Positions 1 through 9,391 of a stretch of DNA of 64,000 bases are shown here, one piece after another. This DNA is from Methanolobus vulcani (GTDB lineage Archaea > Halobacteriota > Methanosarcinia > Methanosarcinales > Methanosarcinaceae). The position numbers and the translations under genes were made by a program. The notes below the pieces were generated by a model. The model made no database searches. It was given only the letters and a program-made list of their open reading frames with translations, and was not told where the DNA came from. Each line of letters begins with the position of its first letter. Position 1 is the stretch's first letter. The stretch spans positions 186,001 through 250,000 of the forward strand of contig NZ_VIAQ01000012.1 of the NCBI RefSeq assembly GCF_006546655.1, read 5' to 3'.

Positions 1-239
1 AATAACTTATCAACCTTGATGTTTGAGATGTCTATCATTACGATGTTACCGTCATATATCTCTTTTTTGAGTGCGGTCAGCTCATTGAGGTTTGTGAGTT
101 CTGCAACGCGGATGTAAGTCTCTGCTGGCTCGTCATCCATTACCTCTTCGTACTTAGTAAGGTCAAGTTCAGTATACTCATCCTCAGTGGTTGAGCTTTT
201 GCTGCTGCCACCAAACAATTTGTTAACAATATTTGCCAT
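1..239 (-). CDS. sepF: Cell division protein SepF, archaeal type (3' end beyond window)
   Basis: About the first 79 codons are visible, starting MANIVNKLFGGSS at the ATG ending at 239; the rest lies beyond the left edge. Archaeal SepF anchors FtsZ to the membrane through an amphipathic N-terminal helix and organises the division ring. The sequence shows a short amphipathic N-terminus, an acidic linker (residues about 15-37) and then the start of the SepF core (YIRVAELTNLNEL, then IVMIDISNIK), which matches the family. The gene reads away from the PUA-domain gene on the same strand, with a 170-bp gap. The call rests on the N-terminal half only. Confidence 0.85.
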   Translation of the reverse strand, partial: MANIVNKLFGGSSKSSTTEDEYTELDLTKYEEVMDDEPAETYIRVAELTNLNELTALKKEIYDGNIVMIDISNIKVDKL

Positions 240-409
240 AATTCGCCCTCATGTATTCAAAAACACTGTTATATTAATAGCACTAATACTTAAAACGTTA
301 CCGGAATAGATTGCGTATACCGGACATGATCAGTATTATCTACGTGATATTTAATTACTGATATTTACTGGTATTTATATTCAATCTCATCCTATTTTAA
401 TGATTTCTT

Positions 410-892
410 TTAGATGTCAAGATTCCAGAGCTTATCGCCTACGTAATGAATGGATTTTACACCTTTACCAGTATTTCCATTCATCTCAGCACCCGGCATC
501 AATGCAGTCCCTATTGCAAGAGGTTTGCTGTGGGCTTCCTCTATAATGATCACCGGATCACCTTCCTGAATATTGTCATCTGCAGCAACTATGCCAGGAC
601 ACATGATGTCAGCGCCATTTACCACAAAACGAACGGCACCGGAATCCACAGTTACCACGTTCTTCAACAAGCCAAGCTTCAGTACTCCCTTTACAGTAGG
701 GAAGTAGAATTCATTAATCTGGAAAAGCAAAGGTTCACCGTCAACCAGTATAAGAGACAAGTCATCTATGTTTGCTGTTTCAAACTTGCTCTTTTCCAGT
801 TGCTTTACAGCATCACCAAAAACGGATGTAATATCACTTAAAAGCTGATTCTTTGCAGATTTCCTTAACTGTACCCTGGACTTTATTTTCAA
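410..892 (-). CDS. PUA-domain RNA-binding protein (MCT-1/Tma20-like archaeal family, DUF1947)
   Basis: A 160-aa protein. Residues 1-75 form an N-terminal DUF1947-like domain; residues about 76-155 form a PUA domain with the typical GADIMCPGI and EGDPVIII stretches. Archaeal members resemble eukaryotic MCT-1/Tma20, which act with the ribosome; the role in methanogens is not established. The start is TTG: the GGTGATC ribosome-binding site lies directly upstream and no in-frame ATG exists nearby. It lies between sepF and valS on the minus strand. Confidence 0.8.
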   Translation of the reverse strand: MKIKSRVQLRKSAKNQLLSDITSVFGDAVKQLEKSKFETANIDDLSLILVDGEPLLFQINEFYFPTVKGVLKLGLLKNVVTVDSGAVRFVVNGADIMCPGIVAADDNIQEGDPVIIIEEAHSKPLAIGTALMPGAEMNGNTGKGVKSIHYVGDKLWNLDI

Positions 893-1057
893 CTGATCAC
901 CTGTCAGATAAGATAGATTGTGATTTGAATGATTGTCTAATTAATAATCCTGCTAAAATAAGTGATGGATGCTTTTAAAGTTTATGTGAAAACACACAAA
1001 GCATCCCTATATAAATTTGCAGTAATATATTCAGTTGACTACAGAATTTCCTGTTGT

Positions 1058-3649
1058 TTATCTAATAATTACAACAGGAACTCCGCTGATGTCAAGAACA
1101 TCCACAGCCCTTCCTGCGGAAACTACCTCTTTCTCTATTTCAACACATTCAGGTTCAAGCTCAATTGTCTGGCCGTCTACTTCAACAACAACCTTGCCAG
1201 TTGCAAGTTCATCTGCGATCTTCTTTGGATTTGCTTCTGTAAGTGCATTGATAATTGCCTTGGCCTGTCCCCTGAATTTAGGACCAATCATACCCATGTT
1301 TGGCTTGACATTAACAGGAACATGCTCGAAGTCAGGTTCACCGTCGATCATCTCAACCGGGGAATTGGTAGCTCCAAGTACATCAGTCAGATCATCAAGA
1401 CTTCCGTAGATCTCAATCTTCTCAAGAGGAGCATTCAGTGCCATTCCGTGCTCGGACTTGTAGCGCCTGACATTACTTGCGATTTCCTTGATGAACTCTC
1501 CGGATTTCTCCACATCTTCATCGATAAGTGAGTCACAAACTTCAGGCCATGCCTGAACGTGAACACTGCCATCACCGATACGTGAGAACATTTCCTCTGC
1601 AAAGAACGGAGCGAATGGTGCGAGCATGCGTGAAAGCGCATCAATAGCCACATACAAAGTGTACCTTGATGCCTTCTTTCCTGCTTCATCTTCACCATAA
1701 AGACGTGCCTTGACGAGCTCAATATAGTTGTCTGCAAGGACATCCCATGTGAAACCTCTTACAGCTTTGAAAGCCTCATCGAACTGGTATTTTTCCATTG
1801 AATCGGTAACTGAAGCTATGAGCCTGTTAAGGTTGCTCAGGAGCCATTTGTCAACGACCTTAAGCTCTGAAGCATCAATTTCGCTGTGCTCGTATTCCTC
1901 AAGATGGGACATGCTGAACCTGTAAATGCTCCACATCTTTGCGAAGAATCTTGATGCTGATACAACATCTTTCCAGCGGAACATTACATCTGAACCCGGT
2001 GAACCACCAATTGCAGCCCACTGCCTGAAAGAGTCAGCACTATAATCTTTAATTACTTCTTCCGGTGAGATGACATTACCAAGTGATTTACTCATCTTGT
2101 GACCGTCTTCGCCAAGAACCATGCCGTTGATAAGAATAGAATCCCATGGTCTCTTGCCCTGGATTGCCATTGACCTGAGAATTGTATAGAATGCCCATGT
2201 CCTGATAATATCATGACCCTGTGGGCGTAACTGAGTTGGAAGCCTCATTTCGTGGTCTGTGAGCCAGCCGGAAACATGGAGTGCTGTTATTGATGAATCC
2301 ATCCATGTATCCAGAACATCTTCTTCAGCCTCGAATTCTGTGCATCCGCATTTGCAGGCTTCTGGTGGCTGCTGTGTTGTTGGGTCTATTGGCATCCACT
2401 CTTCTTTGGCAACCATTGCCTCGCCACATTCCTTACAATACCATACAGGAATCGGAGTTGCGAAAAGTCTCTGACGGGATATACACCAGTCCCATTCCAT
2501 GGTGTTGTTCCAGTTGTCAAGCCTGACCTTCATGTACTCTGGCAGCCATTCAATCTCATTTGCTGCCTTTGCAATCTCATCATTTGGAATTTTAATGAAC
2601 CACTGGCGTTCGGAAAGGATCTCAATAGGAGTACTGCATCTCCAGCACATACCGACATTCTGATCCAGTGATTTCTGCTCATAGAGATAACCTTCATTCT
2701 TGAGGTCTTCGATTATTGCCTGCTTACATTCAGGAATTGTCATTCCCTTGTACTTGCCTGCAATTTCGGTCATAAGACCCTGCTTATCAATTGCCTTACG
2801 CAATGGAAGACCATGCTCCAGCCACCATCTGACATCCTGTTTGTCACCGAAAGTACAGATCATAACAACACCTGTACCAAATGAAGGATCAACAGCCTCA
2901 TCGCCAATGACCTTTACCTCGTGGCCAAAGAGCGGAACTTTCACAGTTGAACCAATGTGTTGTTTATAACGGTCATCTTCAGGATTTATTACAACTGCAA
3001 CACAGGCTGCAAGCAATTCCGGTCTTGTGGTTGCAATCTCAAGACCATCGAAGTGCAGGAAATTAAGCTTTGTTTCCCTTGCATCGTACTCAACCTCTGC
3101 AAAAGCAATAGCAGTTTCACATCTTGGACACCAGTTTACAGGGTGCTCGGACTGATAGAGACGACCCATATCATACATCTGCCTGAAAGACCTCTGGGTC
3201 TTTGAATAGTACTCAGGCTCCATTGTCACAAACTCATTGCTCCAGTCTGTAGAGAAACCGAGGTTCAGCATGGTCTGTCTCATCTTTTCGATGTTGCCAA
3301 CAGTGAGCTCACGGCACATGTTCCTGAACTCTTCCCTTGGAACCTCATTCTTTGTGATGCCGTGAATCTCCTCAACCTTTACTTCAGTAGGAAGACCGTG
3401 ACAGTCCCATCCCTGTGGGAACATCACATTGAACCCACACATACGTTTGTATCTTGCAACAAAATCGATGTAACACCAGTTAAGGGAATTACCGATATGG
3501 AAATTTCCAGTAGGATATGGTGGTGGAGTATCGATAATGAACTGGGGTCTGCTGTTATCTTTCCAGTTAAAGTGATACATGGACATATCCCATGAATCGC
3601 GCCATTTAGGCTCTATAATGTGTGGGTCATACTCTTTAGGAATTGTCAT
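1058..3649 (-). CDS. valS: Valyl-tRNA synthetase
   Basis: An 863-aa class I aminoacyl-tRNA synthetase that charges tRNA-Val. The ATP-binding HIGH signature appears as PTGNFHIG (residues 46-53) and the second signature as KMSKS in the middle of the protein. Between them lie the editing (CP1) domain and CxxC pairs consistent with zinc binding (CPRC, CWRC, CKEC). A C-terminal anticodon-binding helical region follows. The length is normal for archaeal ValRS. The ATG is preceded by GGAG. The downstream neighbour on the same strand is the PUA-domain gene. Confidence 0.96.
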   Translation of the reverse strand: MTIPKEYDPHIIEPKWRDSWDMSMYHFNWKDNSRPQFIIDTPPPYPTGNFHIGNSLNWCYIDFVARYKRMCGFNVMFPQGWDCHGLPTEVKVEEIHGITKNEVPREEFRNMCRELTVGNIEKMRQTMLNLGFSTDWSNEFVTMEPEYYSKTQRSFRQMYDMGRLYQSEHPVNWCPRCETAIAFAEVEYDARETKLNFLHFDGLEIATTRPELLAACVAVVINPEDDRYKQHIGSTVKVPLFGHEVKVIGDEAVDPSFGTGVVMICTFGDKQDVRWWLEHGLPLRKAIDKQGLMTEIAGKYKGMTIPECKQAIIEDLKNEGYLYEQKSLDQNVGMCWRCSTPIEILSERQWFIKIPNDEIAKAANEIEWLPEYMKVRLDNWNNTMEWDWCISRQRLFATPIPVWYCKECGEAMVAKEEWMPIDPTTQQPPEACKCGCTEFEAEEDVLDTWMDSSITALHVSGWLTDHEMRLPTQLRPQGHDIIRTWAFYTILRSMAIQGKRPWDSILINGMVLGEDGHKMSKSLGNVISPEEVIKDYSADSFRQWAAIGGSPGSDVMFRWKDVVSASRFFAKMWSIYRFSMSHLEEYEHSEIDASELKVVDKWLLSNLNRLIASVTDSMEKYQFDEAFKAVRGFTWDVLADNYIELVKARLYGEDEAGKKASRYTLYVAIDALSRMLAPFAPFFAEEMFSRIGDGSVHVQAWPEVCDSLIDEDVEKSGEFIKEIASNVRRYKSEHGMALNAPLEKIEIYGSLDDLTDVLGATNSPVEMIDGEPDFEHVPVNVKPNMGMIGPKFRGQAKAIINALTEANPKKIADELATGKVVVEVDGQTIELEPECVEIEKEVVSAGRAVDVLDISGVPVVIIR

Positions 3650-4037
3650 TGTGACTCTCCGATAAATGCAATAAAATGTAATTTGATGTATTTGGTATTC
3701 ATGTAAAATTCATCAATTCATTGAATGTATTGATTGTGTTTTTATCCTAAGTGGTGTAAGATTATTTAAATTATCTGGTTAGACCTGAAATACCGGAGCA
3801 TGCTGATAAATACATTTATGCGAACCGGAAGGAACATGGCAATCATCTTACATTCGTTAAAAAGAGGCTGCCCCTGCACAAAGGAGCATCTTACAGAAAA
3901 CTCCACGGACAAGAGGTCATTGGTGTACGATTGAAAGCAAACATTTCCTTGACGAATGGGTGATGATACCGCCTGGAACATATGCCCTACATTTTGCCCG
4001 GTTATGTGCAAAAGGACAAGCCACCCATTGTGAGGGG

Positions 4038-4055
4038 AATTTGATATATCAAATT
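4038..4055. promoter_or_regulatory. 18-bp perfect palindrome upstream of the DsrE/ferritin/SOR genes
   Basis: The site reads AATTTGATATATCAAATT, identical to its reverse complement. It ends 18 bp before a strong TATATATAA element (4074-4082). A dimeric regulator site is the natural reading. The regulator is unknown, and the site does not match the TTCG-type half sites reported for MsvR. Confidence 0.5.
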
Positions 4056-4188
4056 TGCGATTTTATTTTACAGTATATATAACTACACAACCGTGCGGAA
4101 ATGGCCATTAATAAAAATACAAAACAAAGTTCAATACAACTGCAGTACCTCCGCATTTTGAATAAAAATATCAGGAAACCGAAAATAC

Positions 4189-4196
4189 TTTATACA
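4189..4196 (+). promoter_or_regulatory. Probable TATA box for the DsrE-like gene
   Basis: TTTATACA preceded by an A-rich BRE-like stretch, about 55 bp before the chosen ATG. It would place the transcript start near 4220, giving a leader of about 28 nt that contains the GGTGA ribosome-binding site. The more upstream TATATATAA at 4074-4082 is an alternative. Confidence 0.45.
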
Positions 4197-4247
4197 AACC
4201 TCATCCATTTTATGAAGGGGAAGCATAGGGTAATGAAAGGTGACATA

Positions 4248-4598
4248 ATGGCCAGGAAAGTAGCTATTTTTGCTTTTAATGGAGAGGAGATGTGTTTCAT
4301 CCACGCCCTGATGAATGCACTTGATACGAAAGACAAAGGCTATGACGTGAAACTTATCATAGAAGGTTCTGCAACCCGTCTTGTAAAGGAAGCTGAAGGT
4401 GAGAAAAAACCATTCACAGCCCTTTATGTTAAAGCAAAGGATGCAGGACTCATTGACTGTGTATGCAGAGCATGCGCATCCAAAATGGGAAGCCTTGAAA
4501 GTGCGAAAGATCAGGAACTTCCTTTGTGCGATGAAATGTTCGGACACCCACGCATGGCCCGATACATGGACGACGGCTACGAAATTGTCGTAGTATGA
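4248..4598 (+). CDS. DsrE-like sulfur-relay-fold protein
   Basis: A 116-aa cytoplasmic protein of the DsrE/DsrF-like fold: an N-terminal beta strand (KVAIFAFNGEEMCFIHALMNAL), a central KLIIEG strand, and a cysteine pair (CVCRACASKMG) in the region where DsrE-type proteins hold a reactive Cys. Family members move sulfur or bind small ligands; this one's substrate is unknown. ATG 4248 is chosen over upstream starts because AAAGGTGA lies just before it. Ferritin and superoxide reductase follow on the same strand, suggesting a role in redox or iron/sulfur stress. Confidence 0.7.
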   Translation: MARKVAIFAFNGEEMCFIHALMNALDTKDKGYDVKLIIEGSATRLVKEAEGEKKPFTALYVKAKDAGLIDCVCRACASKMGSLESAKDQELPLCDEMFGHPRMARYMDDGYEIVVV

Positions 4599-4650
4599 TT
4601 ATCTCATGAAAACTTCTAGTATTTAAAAAATAGTCGAACGGAGATTGTAA

Positions 4651-5166
4651 ATGTTAAGCGAAAAGATGGTAGCAGCCCTCAATGGGCAGATCAACAAAGA
4701 GATGTATTCTGCATATCTGTACATGGATATGTCAGCTCACTGTACATATGAAGGACTTGATGGTTTTGCTAACTGGTTCATGGTACAATACAATGAAGAA
4801 ATGAGCCATGCAATGAAGATCTATGACTATGTAAATGACCAGGGTGGAAAAGTCTTACTTGAAGCAATTGAAAAGCCACCTGAAAGCTTTGGAACTCCGT
4901 TAGAAATGTTTGAGGCAACACTCAATCACGAACAGTTCATCACAAAATCAATTTACGATCTTGTGACACTGGCAAACGAAGAGAAGGACTATGCTACACA
5001 AATATTCCTCCAGTGGTTCGTAACAGAACAGATTGAGGAAGAAGCAAACGACAATGAACTTATTGCAAAGCTCAAGCTCATAGGTGAAGATGGAAACGGC
5101 CTCTATATGCTTGACAAGGAACTTCTGACAAGGGTGTTCACACCACCTGCTACATCAGAGGAATAA
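4651..5166 (+). CDS. ftnA: Non-heme ferritin
   Basis: A 171-aa ferritin that oxidises Fe(II) and stores iron in a 24-mer shell. Ferroxidase ligands are visible at the expected places: E17, E50 with H53 (YNEEMSH), E94, Q127 and E130, the same pattern as bacterial FtnA. The start is preceded by CGGAGAT. It sits between the DsrE-like gene (52 bp upstream) and superoxide reductase (76 bp downstream), probably one transcript or regulon for oxygen and iron stress in a strict anaerobe. Confidence 0.93.
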   Translation: MLSEKMVAALNGQINKEMYSAYLYMDMSAHCTYEGLDGFANWFMVQYNEEMSHAMKIYDYVNDQGGKVLLEAIEKPPESFGTPLEMFEATLNHEQFITKSIYDLVTLANEEKDYATQIFLQWFVTEQIEEEANDNELIAKLKLIGEDGNGLYMLDKELLTRVFTPPATSEE

Positions 5167-5242
5167 GAACTGAAGTTTGTTGTACAAACTTAACGTCATT
5201 CAATGTTATCAAAAACACAAAATCATATAAAAGGTGAGATAA

Positions 5243-5593
5243 ATGGAATTTGAAGAAGCGCTTAAAGGAAAGGATGTTGAAGGTAAAGAGAAGCATGTCC
5301 CTGAAATAGACATTATCAGAGGACATGGACATGCAAAGGCAGACTATGTACGCGTAATTGTCGGAAAGGAAGTAAAACACCCAAACACTGTTGAGCACCA
5401 TATCTCATGGGTCGAGCTTTACGGCATCACAAAGGATGGTAAAATGGTAGACTTTGGAAGAATGAACTTCGAGCCAGTATATACCGAGCCGACTGCTTCA
5501 TTCCACATTAACAACATTAATGACTTCAAAGCCTTCTGTGCACTCGAATACTGTAACGTCCACGGCCTGTGGAAGAACTGTATTGAGGTTTAA
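5243..5593 (+). CDS. Class II superoxide reductase (neelaredoxin)
   Basis: A 116-aa enzyme that reduces superoxide to hydrogen peroxide without making oxygen. The iron site is complete: EKHVP (E16, K17, H18), H46, H52-H53 in EHHISWVE, and C104/H107 in CNVHGLW. The spacings between the later ligands (6 and 3 residues) match the P. furiosus enzyme. The N-terminal rubredoxin-like desulforedoxin domain of class I enzymes is absent. A GGTGAG ribosome-binding site precedes the ATG, and a strong hairpin terminator follows at 5620-5638. Confidence 0.93.
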   Translation: MEFEEALKGKDVEGKEKHVPEIDIIRGHGHAKADYVRVIVGKEVKHPNTVEHHISWVELYGITKDGKMVDFGRMNFEPVYTEPTASFHINNINDFKAFCALEYCNVHGLWKNCIEV

Positions 5594-5619
5594 ATACTAA
5601 AGTGAAAGAATATACATTT

Positions 5620-5638
5620 TGTGGCATCAGTAGCCACA
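5620..5638 (+). terminator. Hairpin plus T-run after superoxide reductase
   Basis: TGTGGC and GCCACA arms flank a 7-nt loop and are followed at once by TCTTTTTTATA. It lies 27 bp after the stop codon. Confidence 0.65.
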
Positions 5639-5713
5639 TCTTTTTTATACCTGTTCATTCCCTCCTTTCACTAATAACATCATGCAAATGAGTTGAAAAA
5701 AGAGGAATAAACA

Positions 5714-5815
5714 GTGATCAAAAAACTTATCGGAAAACTTGCATTCCTTGCCATTGTAGTCGGAGCAATGGCAATGATCATACTAAACTATGTAATACCT
5801 TACATGCATGCATGA
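5714..5815 (+). CDS. 33-aa single-span membrane protein
   Basis: A short ORF starting GTG with AGAGGAATAA just upstream. It encodes a basic N-terminus (IKKLIGK) followed by one hydrophobic segment (LAFLAIVVGAMAMIILNYV) and a short IPYMHA tail. The layout, positive residues then one helix, predicts an inner-membrane protein with the N-terminus inside. It lies between superoxide reductase and the convergent ahbC, 17 bp past the ahbC stop. Function is unknown; the ribosome-binding site and clean composition support a real gene. Confidence 0.55.
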   Translation: MIKKLIGKLAFLAIVVGAMAMIILNYVIPYMHA

Positions 5816-5831
5816 AAGAAAAAAAGGTTAC

Positions 5832-7031
5832 TTAAAACTCGTCGTAACCTATCTCTTCCTTGGAAAGATAACATGCAGGATCGTCAGCCCAGGTGTTACC
5901 ATAGATAGCTTCAGCTCTTACACGGAAGTTTCCGTTACAGATATCGAACCATTTGCATTTTGCACACCTATCGGCATTTTCTTTTATCAGAGGCTTGCGG
6001 TCCTTAAGTCCTGCCATGAGTTTATCACTGGCATCTCTCCAGATCTCACTGAACTTGCGCTCTCTTATATTTCCGAATGAGTAATGCCTCCAGAACTGAT
6101 CAGGATGTACTGAACCATCCCATGAGATGCAACCAAAGCCGATTCCGGTAGAATTGCCTCTGTTCATGTTCAATAGTTCAAGAACTTCTGCAGCCCTTTC
6201 AGGGTCCTCTTTCAGAAGACGCATGTAAATGTATGGACCATCACAGTGGTTATCCACAGTCAGAACTTCAGCTTTGAAGCCTTTTGCATGTAGCTCCCTT
6301 GTCTTGTCCATAAGCAGGTCAACGGTCTTGCGACTTTCCTCAAGGCTCAGGTCCTCATTAACCATTTCAGAGCCACGGCCTGAATATACCAGATGATAGA
6401 AACAGATACGAGGGACGTTTTCCCTTTCCATCAGATCAAATATTGCAGGAATATCATGTACATTATGGCGATTGATGGTAAACCTGAGTCCTACCTTGAT
6501 ACCCTCTTTCTGGCAGTTGTGCAGACCCTGAAGTGCTTTGTCAAAAGAACCTTCGATGCCACGGAACTTATCGTTTGTTTCCCTCATACCGTCAAGGGAA
6601 ATGCCTACATAAGAAAGGCCAATATCCTTGAGTTTTTTTGCCATCTCTTCAGTGATCATGGTACCGTTTGTTGAAATTACGGCCCTGATACCTTTTGAGC
6701 GTGCATAACCTGCAAGTTCAGGCAGGTCTTTCCTCATGAGAGGTTCACCGCCTGAGAAAAGTATTACAGGACAACCGAACTCAGCAAGGTCATCTATGAG
6801 AGCCTTACCTTCCTCGGTGGTCAGTTCGTTTTTGTATTCCATGTCCTTTGAATGAGCATAACAATGGACACAGCGAAGATTGCAGCGCTGGGTGACATTC
6901 CAGACTACAACGGGTTTTTTATCCTTTGAGAACTGGAGCAAATGTGATGGGAGTTTTTTAGAGTCACGCCCGTACCTGAGCGCGTCTGAGGGCTCCACAG
7001 TTCTGCAATAAAGTTTTGAAATTCCTATCAT
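5832..7031 (-). CDS. ahbC: Radical SAM 12,18-didecarboxysiroheme deacetylase AhbC
   Basis: A 399-aa radical SAM enzyme with CNLRCVHC (C50, C54, C57) for the SAM-bound [4Fe-4S] cluster, a GGEPL motif, and a C-terminal SPASM-type Cys region (CAKCKWFDIC...C). In the alternative heme pathway of methanogens and sulfate reducers, AhbC removes the C12 and C18 acetate side chains of didecarboxysiroheme, giving iron-coproporphyrin III. The N-terminus (CRTVEPSDALRYGRDSKKLP) is what I recall for AhbC rather than AhbD. hemD and cobA lie just upstream on the same strand, matching the siroheme route. AhbA, AhbB and AhbD are not in this window. Confidence 0.82.
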   Translation of the reverse strand: MIGISKLYCRTVEPSDALRYGRDSKKLPSHLLQFSKDKKPVVVWNVTQRCNLRCVHCYAHSKDMEYKNELTTEEGKALIDDLAEFGCPVILFSGGEPLMRKDLPELAGYARSKGIRAVISTNGTMITEEMAKKLKDIGLSYVGISLDGMRETNDKFRGIEGSFDKALQGLHNCQKEGIKVGLRFTINRHNVHDIPAIFDLMERENVPRICFYHLVYSGRGSEMVNEDLSLEESRKTVDLLMDKTRELHAKGFKAEVLTVDNHCDGPYIYMRLLKEDPERAAEVLELLNMNRGNSTGIGFGCISWDGSVHPDQFWRHYSFGNIRERKFSEIWRDASDKLMAGLKDRKPLIKENADRCAKCKWFDICNGNFRVRAEAIYGNTWADDPACYLSKEEIGYDEF

Positions 7032-7176
7032 GATCGGACTCCGAATAAAAGATAAAAGAAGATTGTTCTATTATATGCGAAGTTCCTATACCATCATCCT
7101 ATATTACATCTATGGTAGGTCGACTAAGGTAAGTACTATAAAAACAATCAAAATAAAAAAAGAAAGAGTGGAAATG

Positions 7177-7983
7177 TTAGTTCAGCATATCCAGAACTTT
7201 TTTGAGAATAGCCTCGAATGTGAATTTCCCGGGAGTCACTGAAACTTTAACACCATACTCTTCGATAGTCTGAGCAGTAGGTACACCTATAGCCGCAACA
7301 ATAGAATTGTTCATGATGTTTATCACTTCATCCTTTGAAGACTGGTCCACAGCATGTTCGAAGAAATTGCGCACCATCATAGAACTTGTGAATGCGAACA
7401 CATCAACTTCGCCTGCAAGTACCTTTGCTATGAATTCTTCCTGCCCGTCACCTTCAGGTTTTGTCAGGGTATAAACATTAGTTTCATGAATTTCAGCCCC
7501 GCAATCCTTCAGGCCTTCTATAAGAAGTGTTGAACCGTAGAAGCTTCTTGCTGTGTCAATTACCTTGCCTTTTACATCAGGACAGAGAAACTCCACAAGA
7601 CCTTCGGAACTATATACTCCGGGCATGCCAAGTACATTTATACCCATGTCGTCCAGTGCCTTGCGGGTAGTAGGACCTATGGCAATAACTTTTGTAGAAT
7701 TAAGGGCAGTAATGAATTTCTCATGCTCATCAGCAGGAATCTTATCCAGTGTGAAATCTATGCCGTTGGCACTTGTAAATATCACATAATCTGATTTTCC
7801 TGACATTACCCTTTCAACAAAGCCATCGAAGAACTCGTCCTTCATGCCCTCAAGCTCGATCATTGGAACTGCAAGGGGTTCAAATCCCATAGACTGCGCA
7901 AGTTCCACTGAATCTTTCAGGTAACGTTTGGGCCTCATTATAGCAAGTACAGGTCTTTTGGACTTTTCTGTCAAAGGTAACAC
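7177..7983 (-). CDS. hemD: Uroporphyrinogen-III synthase
   Basis: A 268-aa HemD-fold protein that cyclises hydroxymethylbilane with inversion of ring D to uroporphyrinogen III. It has two Rossmann-like halves, with VIFTSANGI (first half) and VFAFTSSMMVRNFF plus AIGVPTAQ (second half), as usual for this poorly conserved family. The GTG at 7983 is possible, but AAGGTG overlaps it and sits 5 nt before a TTG at 7974, which may be the true start. It is 3 bp downstream of cobA, so the two are almost certainly cotranscribed. Confidence 0.88.
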   Translation of the reverse strand: MLPLTEKSKRPVLAIMRPKRYLKDSVELAQSMGFEPLAVPMIELEGMKDEFFDGFVERVMSGKSDYVIFTSANGIDFTLDKIPADEHEKFITALNSTKVIAIGPTTRKALDDMGINVLGMPGVYSSEGLVEFLCPDVKGKVIDTARSFYGSTLLIEGLKDCGAEIHETNVYTLTKPEGDGQEEFIAKVLAGEVDVFAFTSSMMVRNFFEHAVDQSSKDEVINIMNNSIVAAIGVPTAQTIEEYGVKVSVTPGKFTFEAILKKVLDMLN

Positions 7984-7986
7984 CTT

Positions 7987-8754
7987 CTAATCAAAATAAT
8001 TTGAGACCTGCTCGCCAAGAATATCGTGCAGTGATACAACATTACCAATTATGGTAATTGCAGGTGCCTTTACACCTCTCTCCTTTGAGACTTCAGCGAT
8101 ATTCTCAAGGGTACCAACTGTTACACGCTGGTCAGGTCTTGTTCCCTTCTCAATAAGAGCAACCGGAGTTTTTGGGTCCTTGCCGAATTTTATAAGTTCG
8201 CCTACATTCCTGCCAAGCATTTTCACTCCCATGAAGATAACGATAGTGCCATCGAACTTTGCAAGTGTTTCCCAATCAAGGGCTGTTTCTTCTTTTGTAG
8301 GGTCTTCATGACCTGTGATGAAAGTCACCATTGATGCGTGGTCCCTGTGGGTAACAGGTATGCCTGCGTATGCAGGAACTGCAACAGCGGATGTGATACC
8401 TGGAACGACCTCAAACTCAATTCCTTCTGCAATAAGTTCCTCGGCTTCTTCTCCCCCACGACCAAACATATAAGGATCGCCACCTTTGAGGCGGAGTACG
8501 TTCTTTCCTTCCTTGGCTTTCCGGATGATAACAGCATTGATCTCATCCTGAGTGAGTGTGTGATCACCTGCATGCTTACCTGCATCGATCTTTTCAGCGC
8601 TGTCAGGAATGGAATCTATTATCGCCTTACCCGGAAGCTGATCGTATACCACGACTTCAGTCGTATCGAGTAACCTGCGTGCCTTAAGTGTCAATAATTC
8701 CGGGTCACCCGGACCTGAACCAACCAAATAGACTTTACCATATTTCTGGGCCAT
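7987..8754 (-). CDS. cobA: Uroporphyrinogen-III C-methyltransferase (SUMT)
   Basis: A 255-aa class III methyltransferase that adds two methyl groups from SAM to uroporphyrinogen III, giving precorrin-2 for siroheme, cobalamin, F430 and AhbC-route heme. Signatures: VYLVGSGPGDPELLTLKA at the N-terminus, LRLKGGDPYMFGRGGEE, and PGITSA. This is the short SUMT form without a CysG dehydrogenase/chelatase part. Its leader contains a 7-bp hairpin (8772-8790), and a TTTATAAC element near 8810 may be its TATA box. No cobalamin riboswitch is visible. Confidence 0.93.
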   Translation of the reverse strand: MAQKYGKVYLVGSGPGDPELLTLKARRLLDTTEVVVYDQLPGKAIIDSIPDSAEKIDAGKHAGDHTLTQDEINAVIIRKAKEGKNVLRLKGGDPYMFGRGGEEAEELIAEGIEFEVVPGITSAVAVPAYAGIPVTHRDHASMVTFITGHEDPTKEETALDWETLAKFDGTIVIFMGVKMLGRNVGELIKFGKDPKTPVALIEKGTRPDQRVTVGTLENIAEVSKERGVKAPAITIIGNVVSLHDILGEQVSNYFD

Positions 8755-8947
8755 GTTAGTGAGATCCTCTCTATCTTTATCAGAAAGATAATGAACTTAC
8801 CAAGTTATAAATATGCATCGTCTTGAAAGACGGAAAACAAGGTAACTTTATAAGTAGTCAAAAAGGAAAAACTAATTTAACAAAACAAAATCAATGTGAT
8901 AAAAAGATCAGAACAACACACTGGAAATCTTACTAAATATAAATGGA

Positions 8948-8971
8948 GTGCTGTACCGTTAGATACCGCAC
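8948..8971 (-). terminator. Hairpin downstream of the DUF1699 gene
   Basis: Nested arms GTGC/GCAC and GTA/TAC enclose a short loop. The hairpin lies about 20 bp past the stop of the minus-strand DUF1699 gene, and the following minus-strand sequence is T-rich (CATTTATATTTAG). Confidence 0.4.
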
Positions 8972-8992
8972 CTTTCCCAACCCGTTAAAATT

Positions 8993-9391
8993 TTATTTTT
9001 TGCTCAATATGTAGAACAACATCTCTTTATTCAATTTACCTTCGCGTTCAAGTTTGCTTACTATATTTTCATCAGACATGCCTTCTGATTTAAGCTCTTT
9101 GATCTTATCAAGTAGCGCCGGAGCGATACTATAATACTCATTTATGTCTTTCCTGTGACCCCAGACATCTCCTTCAATGAGCTTAATATCCTGCATTTGC
9201 ATGAACATCTCGATGGACTTTGAGACTGTACGTCTGTAAGAACTCGGGATCTGGATAACTTCCACTTTAGGACAGGTCTGGACCAGTGAAAAAATATCCT
9301 TGTTCGATGGTCTGAAAGCAAGATGGATCACCTTCTCACCCGGATTCAGATGTGGTATTTCCTCTCGCGAACTTACAACTCTTATTTTCAT
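8993..9391 (-). CDS. DUF1699 family protein
   Basis: A 132-aa protein matching the DUF1699 family known mainly from Methanosarcinales. The first half is a small alpha/beta fold (KIRVVSSREEI, KVIHLAFRPS, KVEVIQIPSSY). The C-terminal part (YSIAPALLDKIKELKSEGMSDENIVSKLE) looks like a short helical, possibly DNA- or RNA-binding, module. The function is unknown. It lies between cobA and hisD on the same strand but more than 100 bp from either, so it is probably its own transcription unit. Confidence 0.7.
   Translation of the reverse strand: MKIRVVSSREEIPHLNPGEKVIHLAFRPSNKDIFSLVQTCPKVEVIQIPSSYRRTVSKSIEMFMQMQDIKLIEGDVWGHRKDINEYYSIAPALLDKIKELKSEGMSDENIVSKLEREGKLNKEMLFYILSKK

Larger units (their letters stand above)
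3650..4247. other. Intergenic region with possible decayed coding sequence
   Basis: There is no intact gene in these 598 bases. On the plus strand an open stretch without a start codon runs 3760-3960 (reading ...RPEIPEHADKYIYANRK...). A second open frame to 4082 carries a protein-like stretch (HFLDEWVMIPPGTYALHF). This could be one old gene broken by a frameshift near 3930, but I do not recognise either part and composition alone could produce it. The region ends with the palindrome and TATA boxes of the DsrE-ferritin group. Confidence 0.25.

Noticed and set aside
3766-4011. Minus-strand ORF of 81 codons between valS and the DsrE gene
   Set aside because: Composition is unlike a protein (Cys, Phe and Met scattered), there is no ribosome-binding site, and plus-strand frames look more coding-like.
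8755-8992. Possible cobalamin or siroheme-linked riboswitch before cobA
   Set aside because: Only a simple 7-bp hairpin is seen; no B12-box-like sequence.
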